From Winogradskyella tangerina (GTDB taxonomy: Bacteria; Bacteroidota; Bacteroidia; Flavobacteriales; Flavobacteriaceae): a DNA stretch of 64,000 nt. Below, piece by piece: positions 8,475 through 17,468 of the stretch. How positions within the stretch are numbered: the first letter of the stretch is position 1; each line of letters begins with the position of its first letter. Under the pieces are notes generated by a model. The model searched no databases and was not told the origin of the DNA. It saw nothing but the letters and a program-made list of their open reading frames with translations. The stretch spans positions 310,001 through 374,000 of the forward strand of contig NZ_QERF01000001.1 of NCBI RefSeq assembly GCF_003260205.1, written 5' to 3'. The translations under genes and the position numbers were made by a program.

Positions 8475-9779
8475 ATGGAACACATTGTCATCATCGGTAA
8501 TGGTATTTCTGGTGTTACCTTAGCCAGACATATCCGAAAGCTTTCCGACAAAAAAATCACAATTATTTCTGCTGAAACCGAATATTTTTTCTCCCGTACA
8601 GCTTTAATGTATATCTATATGGGGCATATGAAATTTGAACACACCCAACCTTACGAGAATTGGTTTTGGAAGAAGAATCGTATCGATCTTAAAAAAGCCT
8701 ATGTTGAAAAAGTAGATACTAGTTCAAAGACACTTCATTTTTCAAAAGGTGATTCTATGACTTACGATAAATTGGTGATTGCCACTGGAAGCAAACCCAA
8801 TAAATTTGGTTGGCCAGGACAAGATCTTGAAGGGGTAATGGGCATGTACCATAAACAGGATTTAGAAAATCTCGAAAAACATGCACCAAATAAGGAGGTT
8901 TGCGAACGAGCAGTCATTGTTGGTGGTGGATTGATCGGTATAGAACTTGCCGAAATGCTTAACAGTAGAAGTATTCCTGTAACCTTTCTAGTGCGCGAAT
9001 CTAGCTTTTGGAATGGCGTTCTACCAGATGGCGAAAGTGAAATGATCAACAGGCATATTAGAAATCACCATATCGATTTGCGCCTATCAACCAACTTAAA
9101 AGAAATTAAAGCAGACGAGAACGGCAAAGTGAAATCAGTGATCATAGAAGAGACAGGCGAGGAGATTCCATGCAATGTTGTGGGTTTAACAGCAGGTGTT
9201 TCTCCAAATATTGATTTTTTAAAAGATTCTGAAATTGAAACTGGTCGCGGCGTTAAGGTAAACCGCTATCTCGAAACCAATATCAAAGATGTCTATGCCA
9301 TTGGAGACTGTGCCGAACAACATGAAGCCATTGGCAACAGACGACCAATTGAAGCCGTATGGTACACTGGTCGTATGATGGGCGAAACATTAGCCCAAAC
9401 ACTTTGCGGAAATCGTATTCAGTACAAACCAGGGCATTGGTTCAATTCAGCAAAGTTCATGGATATTGAATATCAAACTTACGGTTGGGTATTTGGAAGT
9501 AAAGGACGCCCAGATCACGAAGCGCATTTCCATTGGAAACACAACGATGACACCAAATGCATCACGGTGGCCTATGATAAAAACACTAATGAATTTTTAG
9601 GGATAAATACCTTCGGAATTAGAATGCGCCACGAAACTTTTGATAAATGGCTTACTGAGAAACGCGATGTGGACTATGTGATCAACAATCTTGCTGAAGC
9701 CAACTTCGATCCAGAGTTTTATTCACGCTTTGAAACCGACATTTTAAATGCATACAACAACCAACTACAAACCGCATAA
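8475..9779 (+). CDS. NAD(P)/FAD-dependent oxidoreductase
   Basis: The 434-residue protein has an N-terminal FAD-binding Rossmann motif G-N-G-I-S-G (8-13), an ATG-type motif A-T-G-S-K-P, a second dinucleotide motif V-G-G-G-L-I-G-I-E (about 150-158) for NAD(P)H, and the FAD-binding I-G-D-C-A-E near 275. This is the layout of class I pyridine-nucleotide disulfide oxidoreductases such as nitrite reductase or rubredoxin reductase flavoproteins. No redox-active CxxxxC pair is seen near the FAD motif, so it is not a disulfide reductase. Two bases separate it from the polyferredoxin gene, which suggests electrons pass from NAD(P)H through this flavoprotein to the membrane Fe-S protein. That last step is inference. 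Confidence 0.85.
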   Translation: MEHIVIIGNGISGVTLARHIRKLSDKKITIISAETEYFFSRTALMYIYMGHMKFEHTQPYENWFWKKNRIDLKKAYVEKVDTSSKTLHFSKGDSMTYDKLVIATGSKPNKFGWPGQDLEGVMGMYHKQDLENLEKHAPNKEVCERAVIVGGGLIGIELAEMLNSRSIPVTFLVRESSFWNGVLPDGESEMINRHIRNHHIDLRLSTNLKEIKADENGKVKSVIIEETGEEIPCNVVGLTAGVSPNIDFLKDSEIETGRGVKVNRYLETNIKDVYAIGDCAEQHEAIGNRRPIEAVWYTGRMMGETLAQTLCGNRIQYKPGHWFNSAKFMDIEYQTYGWVFGSKGRPDHEAHFHWKHNDDTKCITVAYDKNTNEFLGINTFGIRMRHETFDKWLTEKRDVDYVINNLAEANFDPEFYSRFETDILNAYNNQLQTA

Positions 9780-9781
9780 CC

Positions 9782-11371
9782 ATGAGTAATAAATTAAATC
9801 ATAGCATGTCTTTAGCAAGGCCAGATGCGCTAAATATAACCACAATACAGAAGGTCGCTCTTAGCATAGGAATTGTTGGATTGTTCATTTTAACCTTGGC
9901 CTTATTCAATACAAATTTCCCTTATGAAGGTGTATTTTTAACCGTGGCTTTAGGTCTAATTGTAGTAGGCACCGTAATCTATTCTAGAAATGCTTACCTC
10001 AACAAATTAGAAGGCATCAAAAATGATGGCCAATGGTTTAAATCTATTTCATCTCGAGGCTTTTGGGGATGGGCAGTCGGAATCATTTTAACCACATTTT
10101 ACATTGTACTTTATTTCTATCCTCAGTATTTAGGATTGGGGAAAGATGGTGCAGAAAATACCGGACTCATTAGTCTTTTTGACCCCTTGAGTCAATTGCT
10201 TTCCGGAAGAAATGCCAGCCAATGGTTTGTATACGGAACACTTTATACTATAGCTATTTTGGCTTTTGGCTATAAATTCATGCTGAAATACAGGCATAAC
10301 CGTTACCAACAATTGAGAACGGTTTCGGTAATGTTCTTTCAATTAGGTTTTGCGTTCCTAATCCCGGAGTTCATGTATGTGATGAACAATGATCTTCCTT
10401 ACTATGATCTCAAAAGTATATGGCCACTTAACTACTACATTTTTGATGAATGGTCAGTGAAAGGATTCTTATCAACCGGAAATATTGGATTGGCATTAAT
10501 CATTTTTGGTATCCTATCAATATTTGTCATCACACCAATACTCACCTATAAATTTGGCAAACGCTGGTACTGCTCCTGGGTTTGTGGTTGTGGTGGATTA
10601 GCAGAAACTGCAGGAGATTCCTTCAGACATTTGTCGTCGAAAAAACTCTCCTCTTGGCGATTAGAACGCTGGTTGATCCATTTGGTTTTGGTGTTCTCGG
10701 TAGTAATGACCACCGCAATGGTTTATACCTATTTAGGTTATAGCAGTAATGATTTTTGGTTAACCCGTGGCGTATTTATTAGCCTGGTAATTGGCTTTCT
10801 AACCATCATCTTTGCCGGTGTAATGTACTTTAAAAGACAAGAATTAGGAAAAGATGCAAAATATGGTGCCATTGGGTTTTTCACCGCAATTGCCTTATTG
10901 CTCATAATGCATTTCACAGGAACCACAGATCAACTATTCTACATAAAATCTGGGAGTCTTAGATCTGCCTATGGTATTTATATTGGCTCTATTTTTTCAG
11001 GAGTTATAGGAACAGGATTCTATCCAATTCTAGGTAGTAGAGCTTGGTGTAGATTTGGATGTCCAATGGCTGCGATTTTAGGATTTCAGCAGCGACTGTT
11101 TTCAAAATTTAGAATCACAACTAACGGCGGACAGTGTATTTCTTGCGGAAACTGTTCTAACAGTTGCGAGATGGGAATCGACGTAAGACATTATGCTCAA
11201 AAAGGCGAAAACATTGTGCGTTCGAGCTGTGTGGGCTGTGGAATTTGTGCTGCTGTTTGTCCTAGAGGAGTGTTAAAATTAGAGAATGATAGTATGAAAG
11301 GTCGAATTAATCCGACTGAGGTTTTATTAGGTAACGATGTGGACCTAATGGAACTTGTAAATCAAAAATAA
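9782..11371 (+). CDS. NapH/NosR-like membrane polyferredoxin (4Fe-4S)
   Basis: A 529-residue integral membrane protein with multiple hydrophobic helices. Cys-rich motifs lie at the membrane faces: W-Y-C-S-W-V-C-G-C-G (about 262-271) and W-C-R-F-G-C-P (about 421-427). Two classical 4Fe-4S ferredoxin clusters follow: C-I-S-C-G-N-C-S-N-S-C (about 452-462) and C-V-G-C-G-I-C-A-A-V-C-P (about 482-493). This is the NapH/NosR/RdxA-type architecture that moves electrons across the cytoplasmic membrane. It is not beside any nap, nos or cco gene, so its partner is unknown. Its TAA stop shares one base with the ATG of the next gene (TAATG). Confidence 0.85.
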   Translation: MSNKLNHSMSLARPDALNITTIQKVALSIGIVGLFILTLALFNTNFPYEGVFLTVALGLIVVGTVIYSRNAYLNKLEGIKNDGQWFKSISSRGFWGWAVGIILTTFYIVLYFYPQYLGLGKDGAENTGLISLFDPLSQLLSGRNASQWFVYGTLYTIAILAFGYKFMLKYRHNRYQQLRTVSVMFFQLGFAFLIPEFMYVMNNDLPYYDLKSIWPLNYYIFDEWSVKGFLSTGNIGLALIIFGILSIFVITPILTYKFGKRWYCSWVCGCGGLAETAGDSFRHLSSKKLSSWRLERWLIHLVLVFSVVMTTAMVYTYLGYSSNDFWLTRGVFISLVIGFLTIIFAGVMYFKRQELGKDAKYGAIGFFTAIALLLIMHFTGTTDQLFYIKSGSLRSAYGIYIGSIFSGVIGTGFYPILGSRAWCRFGCPMAAILGFQQRLFSKFRITTNGGQCISCGNCSNSCEMGIDVRHYAQKGENIVRSSCVGCGICAAVCPRGVLKLENDSMKGRINPTEVLLGNDVDLMELVNQK

Positions 11372-12204
11372 TGCGATTCATTTTAATACTACTTTTTGTT
11401 TCAACAACAGCGTTTGGGCAAAAACTATATCACAAATCTTATTTCGATAATGGCAACTTAAAAGAAGAAGGATGGCTGTTGAATGGCAAAAAATCTGATT
11501 TTTGGAAATTCTATTATTCAAATGGAAATATAAAGGAAGAAGGCCATTATCAAAATGATCTTAAAACCGGATTTTGGAGAGCCAACTATTCAAACGGAAA
11601 TACAAAAGTAGAAGGTCACCTCGTGAACGATAAACCAGAAGGCTTCTGGAGATTCTACTACAATAATAAAACTTTAGAAAAAGAAGGGCACTACACCAAT
11701 GGCGTTGCCTCTCAGCACTGGACCTTCTATCATAAAAATGGTACTTTACTTACCTCAGGCGTTTTTAAAAACGGCAAACGAACAGGGTATTGGAAAATAT
11801 ACTTCGACAACCGAATGCTTGAAAAAGAAGGCCATTATGTAAATGATAAGGAAAGTGGCTACTGGCGATTTTTTTATAATAATGGGCAATTAGAAAAAGA
11901 TGGTCAATTTAAGTTAGGAAAATTCAATAGCTATTGGCAATTTTACAGCCGAAATGGTAAAAAGACGTCCGAAGGACATTTCGTAAACGGCAAAAAACAA
12001 AATTGGTGGTTATTTTATGATGAAAATGAAAAGATCAATCATAAATGCCAGCTTAGCAATAATCAGAAAAATGGTTACTGCTTAAAGTATAAAGATGAAG
12101 AATTATACTCTGCTGTTAAATACGAAAATGGTAAACGTATTAAAGAATGGACGGATTTAAAGTCATTCAAGAAAGAAAATAAGCTATCAGATTTAAGAAG
12201 TTAA
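11371..12204 (+). CDS. Exported YwqK/MORN-type repeat protein
   Basis: A signal peptide (residues 1-16, cut F-G-Q) precedes nine 24-residue units (24-239) of the MORN_2/YwqK type. The core is Y-x-N-G-x-x-x-x-E-G-H-x-x-N-x-K-x-x-G-x-W. Family members are often auto-named toxin-antitoxin YwqK antitoxins, but an exported repeat protein with no toxin beside it does not support that here. The repeats likely form an extended beta sheet for binding. Its start overlaps the polyferredoxin stop by one base, and its stop overlaps the next glycosyltransferase start by one base (both TAATG), so the four genes are translationally linked. Function unknown. Confidence 0.8.
   Translation: MRFILILLFVSTTAFGQKLYHKSYFDNGNLKEEGWLLNGKKSDFWKFYYSNGNIKEEGHYQNDLKTGFWRANYSNGNTKVEGHLVNDKPEGFWRFYYNNKTLEKEGHYTNGVASQHWTFYHKNGTLLTSGVFKNGKRTGYWKIYFDNRMLEKEGHYVNDKESGYWRFFYNNGQLEKDGQFKLGKFNSYWQFYSRNGKKTSEGHFVNGKKQNWWLFYDENEKINHKCQLSNNQKNGYCLKYKDEELYSAVKYENGKRIKEWTDLKSFKKENKLSDLRS
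11440..12087 (+). repeat. Nine tandem 72-bp coding units (24-residue repeats)
   Basis: The YwqK/MORN-type units repeat every 24 codons without gaps. Each unit opens with an aromatic residue and N-G and closes with W-x-F or W-x-I. Units 2, 4 and 6 are the most alike (E-E-G-H-Y and E-K-E-G-H-Y cores); the ninth has decayed. Confidence 0.8.
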
Positions 12205-12908
12205 TGACGAAAATTAAGGTCATCATTCCTGCCTACAACGAAGAAGATTCAATTTCATTAGTAATTAATGACATTCCCGATAGCGTTGACGAAGTTATAG
12301 TAGTTAGTAACAATTCAACCGATAAAACCGAATTAAACGCCCAAAAAGCGGGTGCTACTGTTCTTAGAGAAACTCGAAAAGGATATGGCTATGCTTGCCT
12401 AAAGGGTATGGATCACATTGCAAATACTTCAAAAATAAATCCTGAAAATCGACCAGATATAATCGTCTTCTTAGACGGTGATTATAGCGATTATCCTGAA
12501 GAATTAAATAAGATCGTTCAACCGATAATTGAAGAAGATATCGACTTTGTCATCGGAGCACGCGTTAAAGAATTGCGCGAAAACGGCTCCATGACTGGTC
12601 CGCAAATCTTCGGAAACTGGCTGGCTACCAGCTTAATGAAATTATTTTTTAGATCCACTTTTACTGACCTCGGACCTTTTAGAGCTATTAAGTATGAAAA
12701 GCTCCTAAACCTAAAAATGGAGGACAAAACTTATGGCTGGACTGTAGAAATGCAACTCAAAGCATTAAAACAAAAACTCAGCTATCGCGAAATTCCTGTG
12801 AACTATAGAAACAGAATAGGGGTCTCAAAAGTTTCAGGAACCATAAAAGGTGCTATATTTGCAGGCGTAAAAATCCTTTGGTGGATATTTAAATACAGTT
12901 TTAAGTGA
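12204..12908 (+). CDS. Family 2 glycosyltransferase, dolichol/polyprenyl-phosphate sugar synthase-like
   Basis: A 234-residue GT2 enzyme. It starts with I-I-P-A-Y-N-E-E-D-S-I and has the metal-binding F-L-D-G-D-Y-S-D-Y-P segment (DxD) near residues 92-101. Family context such as D-L-G-P-F-R-A-I and a C-terminal G-V-S-K-V-S-G match DPM1-like and related bacterial polyprenyl-phosphate glycosyltransferases. A clear C-terminal membrane pair is missing. Such enzymes load a sugar on undecaprenyl phosphate; the GT-C enzyme at 14916 would be a natural user. The start overlaps the upstream stop by one base, and the stop overlaps the next gene by four bases (GTGA). Confidence 0.8.
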   Translation: MTKIKVIIPAYNEEDSISLVINDIPDSVDEVIVVSNNSTDKTELNAQKAGATVLRETRKGYGYACLKGMDHIANTSKINPENRPDIIVFLDGDYSDYPEELNKIVQPIIEEDIDFVIGARVKELRENGSMTGPQIFGNWLATSLMKLFFRSTFTDLGPFRAIKYEKLLNLKMEDKTYGWTVEMQLKALKQKLSYREIPVNYRNRIGVSKVSGTIKGAIFAGVKILWWIFKYSFK

Positions 12909-14398
12909 TTTATTTACAGTATTTAGTTATTATCATTTACACGATTGCCATTGTGCTTATCTTCATGTATGCATTGGCGCAACTAAATCTGCTATACAAC
13001 TATTTGTCTTCAAAAAAGAAAAGCGATAAGTGCGACACTTTCGATCTTGATAATCCTGACGAAGTTCCGTTTGTAACCGTTCAACTTCCTGTATTTAATG
13101 AGATGTATGTAATGGAACGCTTGTTAGATAACATTGCGTTGCTCGATTATCCGAAAGATAAATTAGAGATTCAGGTTTTAGATGATTCTACGGATGAAAC
13201 GGTTCACACTACGAAAGCCCATGTTGAGAAATTAGCTGCAACTGGTTTAGATATCAAGCATATTACCAGAGAGAATCGTGTTGGATTCAAAGCTGGTGCC
13301 TTAAAAGAAGGTTTAGAAATTGCGAAGGGTGAATTTATCGCCATCTTCGACGCCGACTTTTTACCTCAACCCAATTGGTTAAAGCGTACTGTTCCGTATT
13401 TTAAGAATGAAGAAATAGGCGTTGTGCAAACGCGTTGGGGGCACATCAATAGAAATTATTCATTGCTTACCAAAATTCAGGCATTTGCCTTAGATGCACA
13501 TTTTACTTTAGAACAAGTTGGAAGAAATAGCAAGGGTCATTTTATAAACTTCAATGGAACGGCTGGCGTATGGCGTAAGGACTGTATTATTGATGCCGGA
13601 AATTGGGAAGGTGACACATTAACTGAAGACCTCGATCTGAGCTATAGAGCGCAACTAAAAAACTGGAAATTCAAATATCTTGAAGATGTTGAAACACCTG
13701 CAGAATTACCAATTGTAATTAGTGCAGCAAGGTCTCAGCAATTCCGTTGGAATAAAGGTGGCGCTGAAAACTTCAGGAAAATGCTTTGGCGTGTTATCAA
13801 ATCGCCTAACATTTCTGCAAAAACTAAGGTTCACGGCTTGCTTCATTTACTGAATAGCTCGATGTTTTTGAGCATTTTTGTAGTTGCGGTGTTAAGTATT
13901 CCTATGCTATACATCAAGAATGAATATGCGCACTTAAGAGACTATTTCTATGTGATGAGTTTCTTCATTATGAGTACTATTATCTTCTTTGTGTGCTATT
14001 GGTTTATGTACCGAAACATATACGGTAGTGGCTTCAAGAAGTTTTTTGGGTACGTTGGAATGTTTTTTACATTCTTCTCAATTGCCATGGGCTTTTCACT
14101 ACATAACTCCATTGCGGTAATTGAAGGGCATGTTGGTAAGAAAAGTGAATTTGTAAGAACGCCAAAATTTAATATTAGAAAGTTCAAAGACAACTGGAAA
14201 AACAATAAATACCTTAGAAAGAAATTATCCTCCAATGTTATTATAGAAGGCTTATTGATGCTTTACTTTGGATTTGGTTTGTACAGCGCCTTCATCGTTG
14301 GAGATCAAGGTGGTGACTTCGGGTTATTCCCATTCCACCTAATGCTTTTTATAGGCTTTGGTTATGTCTTTTTCAAATCCATCAGATCTAAAGTATAA
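12905..14398 (+). CDS. Processive-type family 2 glycosyltransferase (cellulose synthase-like)
   Basis: The 497-residue membrane enzyme starts with one transmembrane helix and ends with several more. Between them is a GT2 domain with L-D-D-S-T (about 92), F-D-A-D-F (149-153), T-E-D-L-D (240-244) and Q-Q-F-R-W (about 279-283). This D, DxD, TED, QxxRW set marks cellulose synthase/CslA-like glycosyltransferases. GTG at 12905 is the chosen start because it overlaps the upstream stop and begins the first helix; no nearby ATG fits as well. No PilZ domain or BcsB partner is seen, so the product may be a glycolipid or a mannan-like chain rather than cellulose. Confidence 0.85.
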   Translation: MIYLQYLVIIIYTIAIVLIFMYALAQLNLLYNYLSSKKKSDKCDTFDLDNPDEVPFVTVQLPVFNEMYVMERLLDNIALLDYPKDKLEIQVLDDSTDETVHTTKAHVEKLAATGLDIKHITRENRVGFKAGALKEGLEIAKGEFIAIFDADFLPQPNWLKRTVPYFKNEEIGVVQTRWGHINRNYSLLTKIQAFALDAHFTLEQVGRNSKGHFINFNGTAGVWRKDCIIDAGNWEGDTLTEDLDLSYRAQLKNWKFKYLEDVETPAELPIVISAARSQQFRWNKGGAENFRKMLWRVIKSPNISAKTKVHGLLHLLNSSMFLSIFVVAVLSIPMLYIKNEYAHLRDYFYVMSFFIMSTIIFFVCYWFMYRNIYGSGFKKFFGYVGMFFTFFSIAMGFSLHNSIAVIEGHVGKKSEFVRTPKFNIRKFKDNWKNNKYLRKKLSSNVIIEGLLMLYFGFGLYSAFIVGDQGGDFGLFPFHLMLFIGFGYVFFKSIRSKV

Positions 14399-14403
14399 AC
14401 CAA

Positions 14404-14832
14404 CTATTCTCTGTCCTTAAACGGAACTACAATTCCTTTTTCTAAATAATCTTTCAGACCCTTTAATAACATGGCCCAACAAAAGGATGAATGTTTAAAG
14501 TGCGTATTGCACTCTGGCCAATCCTCATGAAAAAACTTAAGGTAGATTCCATCAGTTTTTTCTTCCAGATCAAAGCCGAATGACGTAGGATCCCAATCTG
14601 GATCAGACTTGGTCATCTTGTAATGAATATGTTCCCATTGTTTAGCACTTTTCACTTCTGCATACCAATCATATTCATTCGTAAAATTAAAATTATAGGA
14701 TTCACCCACTTTCGGAATTCCACTGCATTTCAAAGGCCACCAATTCACCAAGTGCTCGGGTTCAGATACCGCTCTGTAAACACTGAACTTATCGCTTTTA
14801 ATAAGGAAATTGAAATAAATGGAATGACTCAT
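14404..14832 (-). CDS. SRPBCC (START-like) domain protein
   Basis: A 142-residue protein of the AHSA1/SRPBCC fold: an opening F-S-V-Y-R-A-V-S-E-P-E-H-L-V-N-W-W segment, a central beta sheet and a C-terminal helix with W-A-M-L-L-K-G-L-K-D-Y-L-E-K-G. Members bind hydrophobic ligands or act as co-chaperones; no ligand can be named. It is reversed relative to its neighbours and lies between two glycosyltransferase genes, with five bases to the convergent stop at 14398. It interrupts the glycosyltransferase run and probably has no part in it. Confidence 0.75.
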   Translation of the reverse strand: MSHSIYFNFLIKSDKFSVYRAVSEPEHLVNWWPLKCSGIPKVGESYNFNFTNEYDWYAEVKSAKQWEHIHYKMTKSDPDWDPTSFGFDLEEKTDGIYLKFFHEDWPECNTHFKHSSFCWAMLLKGLKDYLEKGIVVPFKDRE

Positions 14833-14915
14833 CTTAAATTTTCTAGTTTTTAAAGTTATTATTCTTTTTTTAATACGACTACATAAGCATTTTAAATAAT
14901 TCTATATTTGAATTC

Positions 14916-16289
14916 ATGCTAGGACTAACCAACATTTTCAAGTATAAGGCAACCACTCTAGCCTACATACTTATTAGTAGCATCCTGTACCTCTGGTTCG
15001 CCTATGGCTTGGAGCGCACAGAAGCTTTGAAGCTTGTATTACTTTATGCCGCTTTGTTTGTTTTTGCCTATCAGATTATTAAATCTTCGGGGTTTTATTA
15101 TAGAGTTCTGGTATTTGCTGCTATCCTATTTAGACTTATGTTCTTATTTGCTATCCCTAATTTATCGCAGGATTTCTTCAGGTTTATTTGGGACGGTCAG
15201 ATGAGCTTAGCCGGATTTAATCCATATCTCACAACGCCCGATTACCAAATGGAAATGGGTATGTTGTCCAATTTTCCTAATCAAGTTGAATTACACAGTG
15301 GTATGGGCGAATTAAGTGCCATGCATTTTACAAATTATCCACCATTAAATCAGTTGTGTTTTATCCTCGGAAATCTATTTCCTGGTCAAAGTATTCTAAG
15401 TTCTGTAATTGGGATGCGACTACTAATTATTGCCGCAGATATGGGAACCTTATACTTCGGAAAAAAACTTCTTGAAGCCCTTAAACTCCCTTCAAATCGA
15501 ATCTTTTGGTATATACTTAACCCTTTTATCATTATAGAATTTACCGGAAATTTACATTTTGAAGGCGTAATGATCTTTTTCTTGGTATGGTCATTTTATC
15601 TTTTGTATAAACAGCGTTGGGTTTGGGCTGCCATCTTATTGGCTTGTTCCATTTCTGTGAAACTGATTCCACTAATGTTCTTACCCTTGTTCTTTTGGTG
15701 GTTTGTGAAAAAAGATGAAATACTGGCTGGTGTAAAACGCCTCATCTTCTTTTACAGCATTACAATGCTCACTGTGATTTTACTATTCCTTCCGTTTTTT
15801 TCAATGGAATTCATAAATAATTATTCGAAGACCGTCGGACTCTGGTTCGGTGATTTTGAATTTAATGCAAGCATTTATTACATCGCCAGAGCTATTGGTT
15901 ATTCCATCACGGGATATAATGAAATTGCCATAATTGCCAAGATCTTACCTGTCATATCAGTGCTGATCATTTTAGGGTTTTCATTTTTCAAAAATAACAA
16001 TACGATTCCTAAACTAACAACAGCAATATTAATAGCTTTCAGTTGCTATCTATTTCTAAGTACAACGGTACATCCATGGTATATCGGAACCTTAGTTATG
16101 CTCTGTATATTCGCGCGATATCGTTATCCTTTGATTTGGAGTGTAGTGATCATATTAAGCTATCTCTCATACCTTGGTATTGGAACAGAAGACAAATCTG
16201 AAAATCTATGGATTATCGCCCTAGAATATCTGATTGTTTTTTCAGTATTTATCTGGGAAGTATGCTTGCAAAAACGAATTAAAATTTAA
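14916..16289 (+). CDS. GT-C type integral membrane glycosyltransferase
   Basis: A 457-residue protein with about ten to twelve transmembrane helices. An early periplasmic loop carries S-Q-D-F-F-R-F-I-W-D-G-Q and a following N-P-Y motif, typical of GT87/DUF2029 and MptB-like polyprenyl-phosphate-sugar-dependent transferases. The Asp in this loop is the usual catalytic base. It would take sugar from a polyprenyl-phosphate donor, a product the GT2 enzyme at 12204 could make. A TATATTTG box lies six bases before the ATG, raising the possibility of a leaderless transcript. Its stop shares TTAA with the convergent gene at 16286. Confidence 0.75.
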   Translation: MLGLTNIFKYKATTLAYILISSILYLWFAYGLERTEALKLVLLYAALFVFAYQIIKSSGFYYRVLVFAAILFRLMFLFAIPNLSQDFFRFIWDGQMSLAGFNPYLTTPDYQMEMGMLSNFPNQVELHSGMGELSAMHFTNYPPLNQLCFILGNLFPGQSILSSVIGMRLLIIAADMGTLYFGKKLLEALKLPSNRIFWYILNPFIIIEFTGNLHFEGVMIFFLVWSFYLLYKQRWVWAAILLACSISVKLIPLMFLPLFFWWFVKKDEILAGVKRLIFFYSITMLTVILLFLPFFSMEFINNYSKTVGLWFGDFEFNASIYYIARAIGYSITGYNEIAIIAKILPVISVLIILGFSFFKNNNTIPKLTTAILIAFSCYLFLSTTVHPWYIGTLVMLCIFARYRYPLIWSVVIILSYLSYLGIGTEDKSENLWIIALEYLIVFSVFIWEVCLQKRIKI

Positions 16290-16585
16290 TCTTCGAGATC
16301 TGCTGCTGGCGGCTGAACTGCTTCAGGGTCATCATCGTTGTAATCTTCATAATCATCTTCGTCATAGTTCTCCATGGTCTCCGCGAGCTTAGTACTAACT
16401 TTCACCAAATATTTGGTATCATCAGTTGTAACTTCAACCGCGTCGATGATTTCGTTTTTAGCATTTCTGAAGGTGATGATATGATCGTCATCATAGCCAT
16501 CTGGATATTTCTCTACAAGCAAAGCTAGAATTGCAGGAGTCAATTTTTTAAAGTCGACAATGACACGTTTTAGATTATCCTTCAT
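16286..16585 (-). CDS. Small conserved acidic protein
   Basis: A 99-residue cytoplasmic protein with a basic, folded-looking first 70 residues (L-K-R-V-I-V-D-F-K-K-L-T-P start) and a very acidic tail (E-D-D-Y-E-D-Y-N-D-D-D-P-E). Similar short proteins recur in Flavobacteriaceae, sometimes mislabelled DNA primase; no domain supports that. The tail resembles those of nucleic-acid mimics or chaperone-like factors, but this is speculation. It converges on the GT-C gene with a four-base overlap of stops. Confidence 0.7.
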   Translation of the reverse strand: MKDNLKRVIVDFKKLTPAILALLVEKYPDGYDDDHIITFRNAKNEIIDAVEVTTDDTKYLVKVSTKLAETMENYDEDDYEDYNDDDPEAVQPPAADLED

Positions 16586-16851
16586 TTTATTTTAGTAGGT
16601 TGATTGATACTAATATACAAAGGAATTCATTAGAAATATTAAGTGAATATTAATTTTAGTGACTTTTTATGCGAGCACTCATAACGAGTTGGTGTCGTTA
16701 TGTTAACGTTTAAAAAATATTTCAAGAAAGAATAAACTCTATACTCATTCTCAAAATCAATTCAATCACGTTCTAATAAAGCGTTGATTTGATGCTTTTT
16801 AAGCATTAGTTTAATATTTCGTAAATTTCAGAAAGACAACTTTTTATAACA

Positions 16852-17286
16852 ATGGCAAAGAACAAAACTACGGCAACGGAAGTCAATGTGAATGATTTTA
16901 TAGAATCTTACGTTGATAATGAACAGAAGAAGGCAGATAGCCACGAATTAATTCGATTGATGACGAAATGGTCTGGTTTTGAACCAAAAATGTGGGGACC
17001 AACCATAATTGGTTTTGGGAGTTATCACTACAAATATGCTAGCGGTCATGAAGGTGATGCACCTATGCTAGGGTTTTCACCAAGAAAGGCACAGTTTTCA
17101 TTATACGTATATTCAGATACAGAAAAAAGCAGAAAGTTGCTAAATGATTTTGGTAAATTTAAAATGGGAAAAGCTTGTATTTACATGAAAAAGTTGTCGG
17201 ATATCAATGTTGATGTTTTAGAACAATTATGTGCTGAGTCAATAGCATATCTCAATGAACACCACGAATGCGCTTGCAGAAAATAG
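16852..17286 (+). CDS. DUF1801 domain-containing protein
   Basis: A 144-residue protein with the DUF1801 (YdhG-like) signature: M-W-G-P-T-I-I-G-F-G-S-Y-H-Y-K-Y then M-L-G-F-S-P-R-K-A-Q-F-S-L-Y. It has an F-G-K-F-K-M-G-K-A-C-I-Y segment and a Cys pair at the C-terminus. Members are related to frataxin-like or intracellular iron proteins by fold only, and no activity is known. It has 266 bases of upstream non-coding DNA shared with the divergent gene at 16585. That stretch holds a small hairpin at about 16794-16808 and nothing else I can assign. Confidence 0.8.
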   Translation: MAKNKTTATEVNVNDFIESYVDNEQKKADSHELIRLMTKWSGFEPKMWGPTIIGFGSYHYKYASGHEGDAPMLGFSPRKAQFSLYVYSDTEKSRKLLNDFGKFKMGKACIYMKKLSDINVDVLEQLCAESIAYLNEHHECACRK

Positions 17287-17468
17287 CGCACTGATTTAGC
17301 TCACAACACCGGTCAATTAACGAAACACGATCTAAATCTAAGAAATAGATAAAATCAGCACACTAACCAAAACATATACTTTACTCAAAGAAACACATAG
17401 ATAACTCAAGTGTATTTCATATCTTTAACCAAAGTCTATAGTTTAGCGGTGAACAAAACTCAAATATT

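Noticed and set aside
11440-12087. CRISPR-like direct repeats
   Set aside because: The periodicity is coding (24-residue units) with diverged bases and no unique spacers.
11371-12204. Antitoxin of a toxin-antitoxin pair
   Set aside because: The protein has a signal peptide and no toxin-like gene is adjacent; only the repeat family name suggests it.
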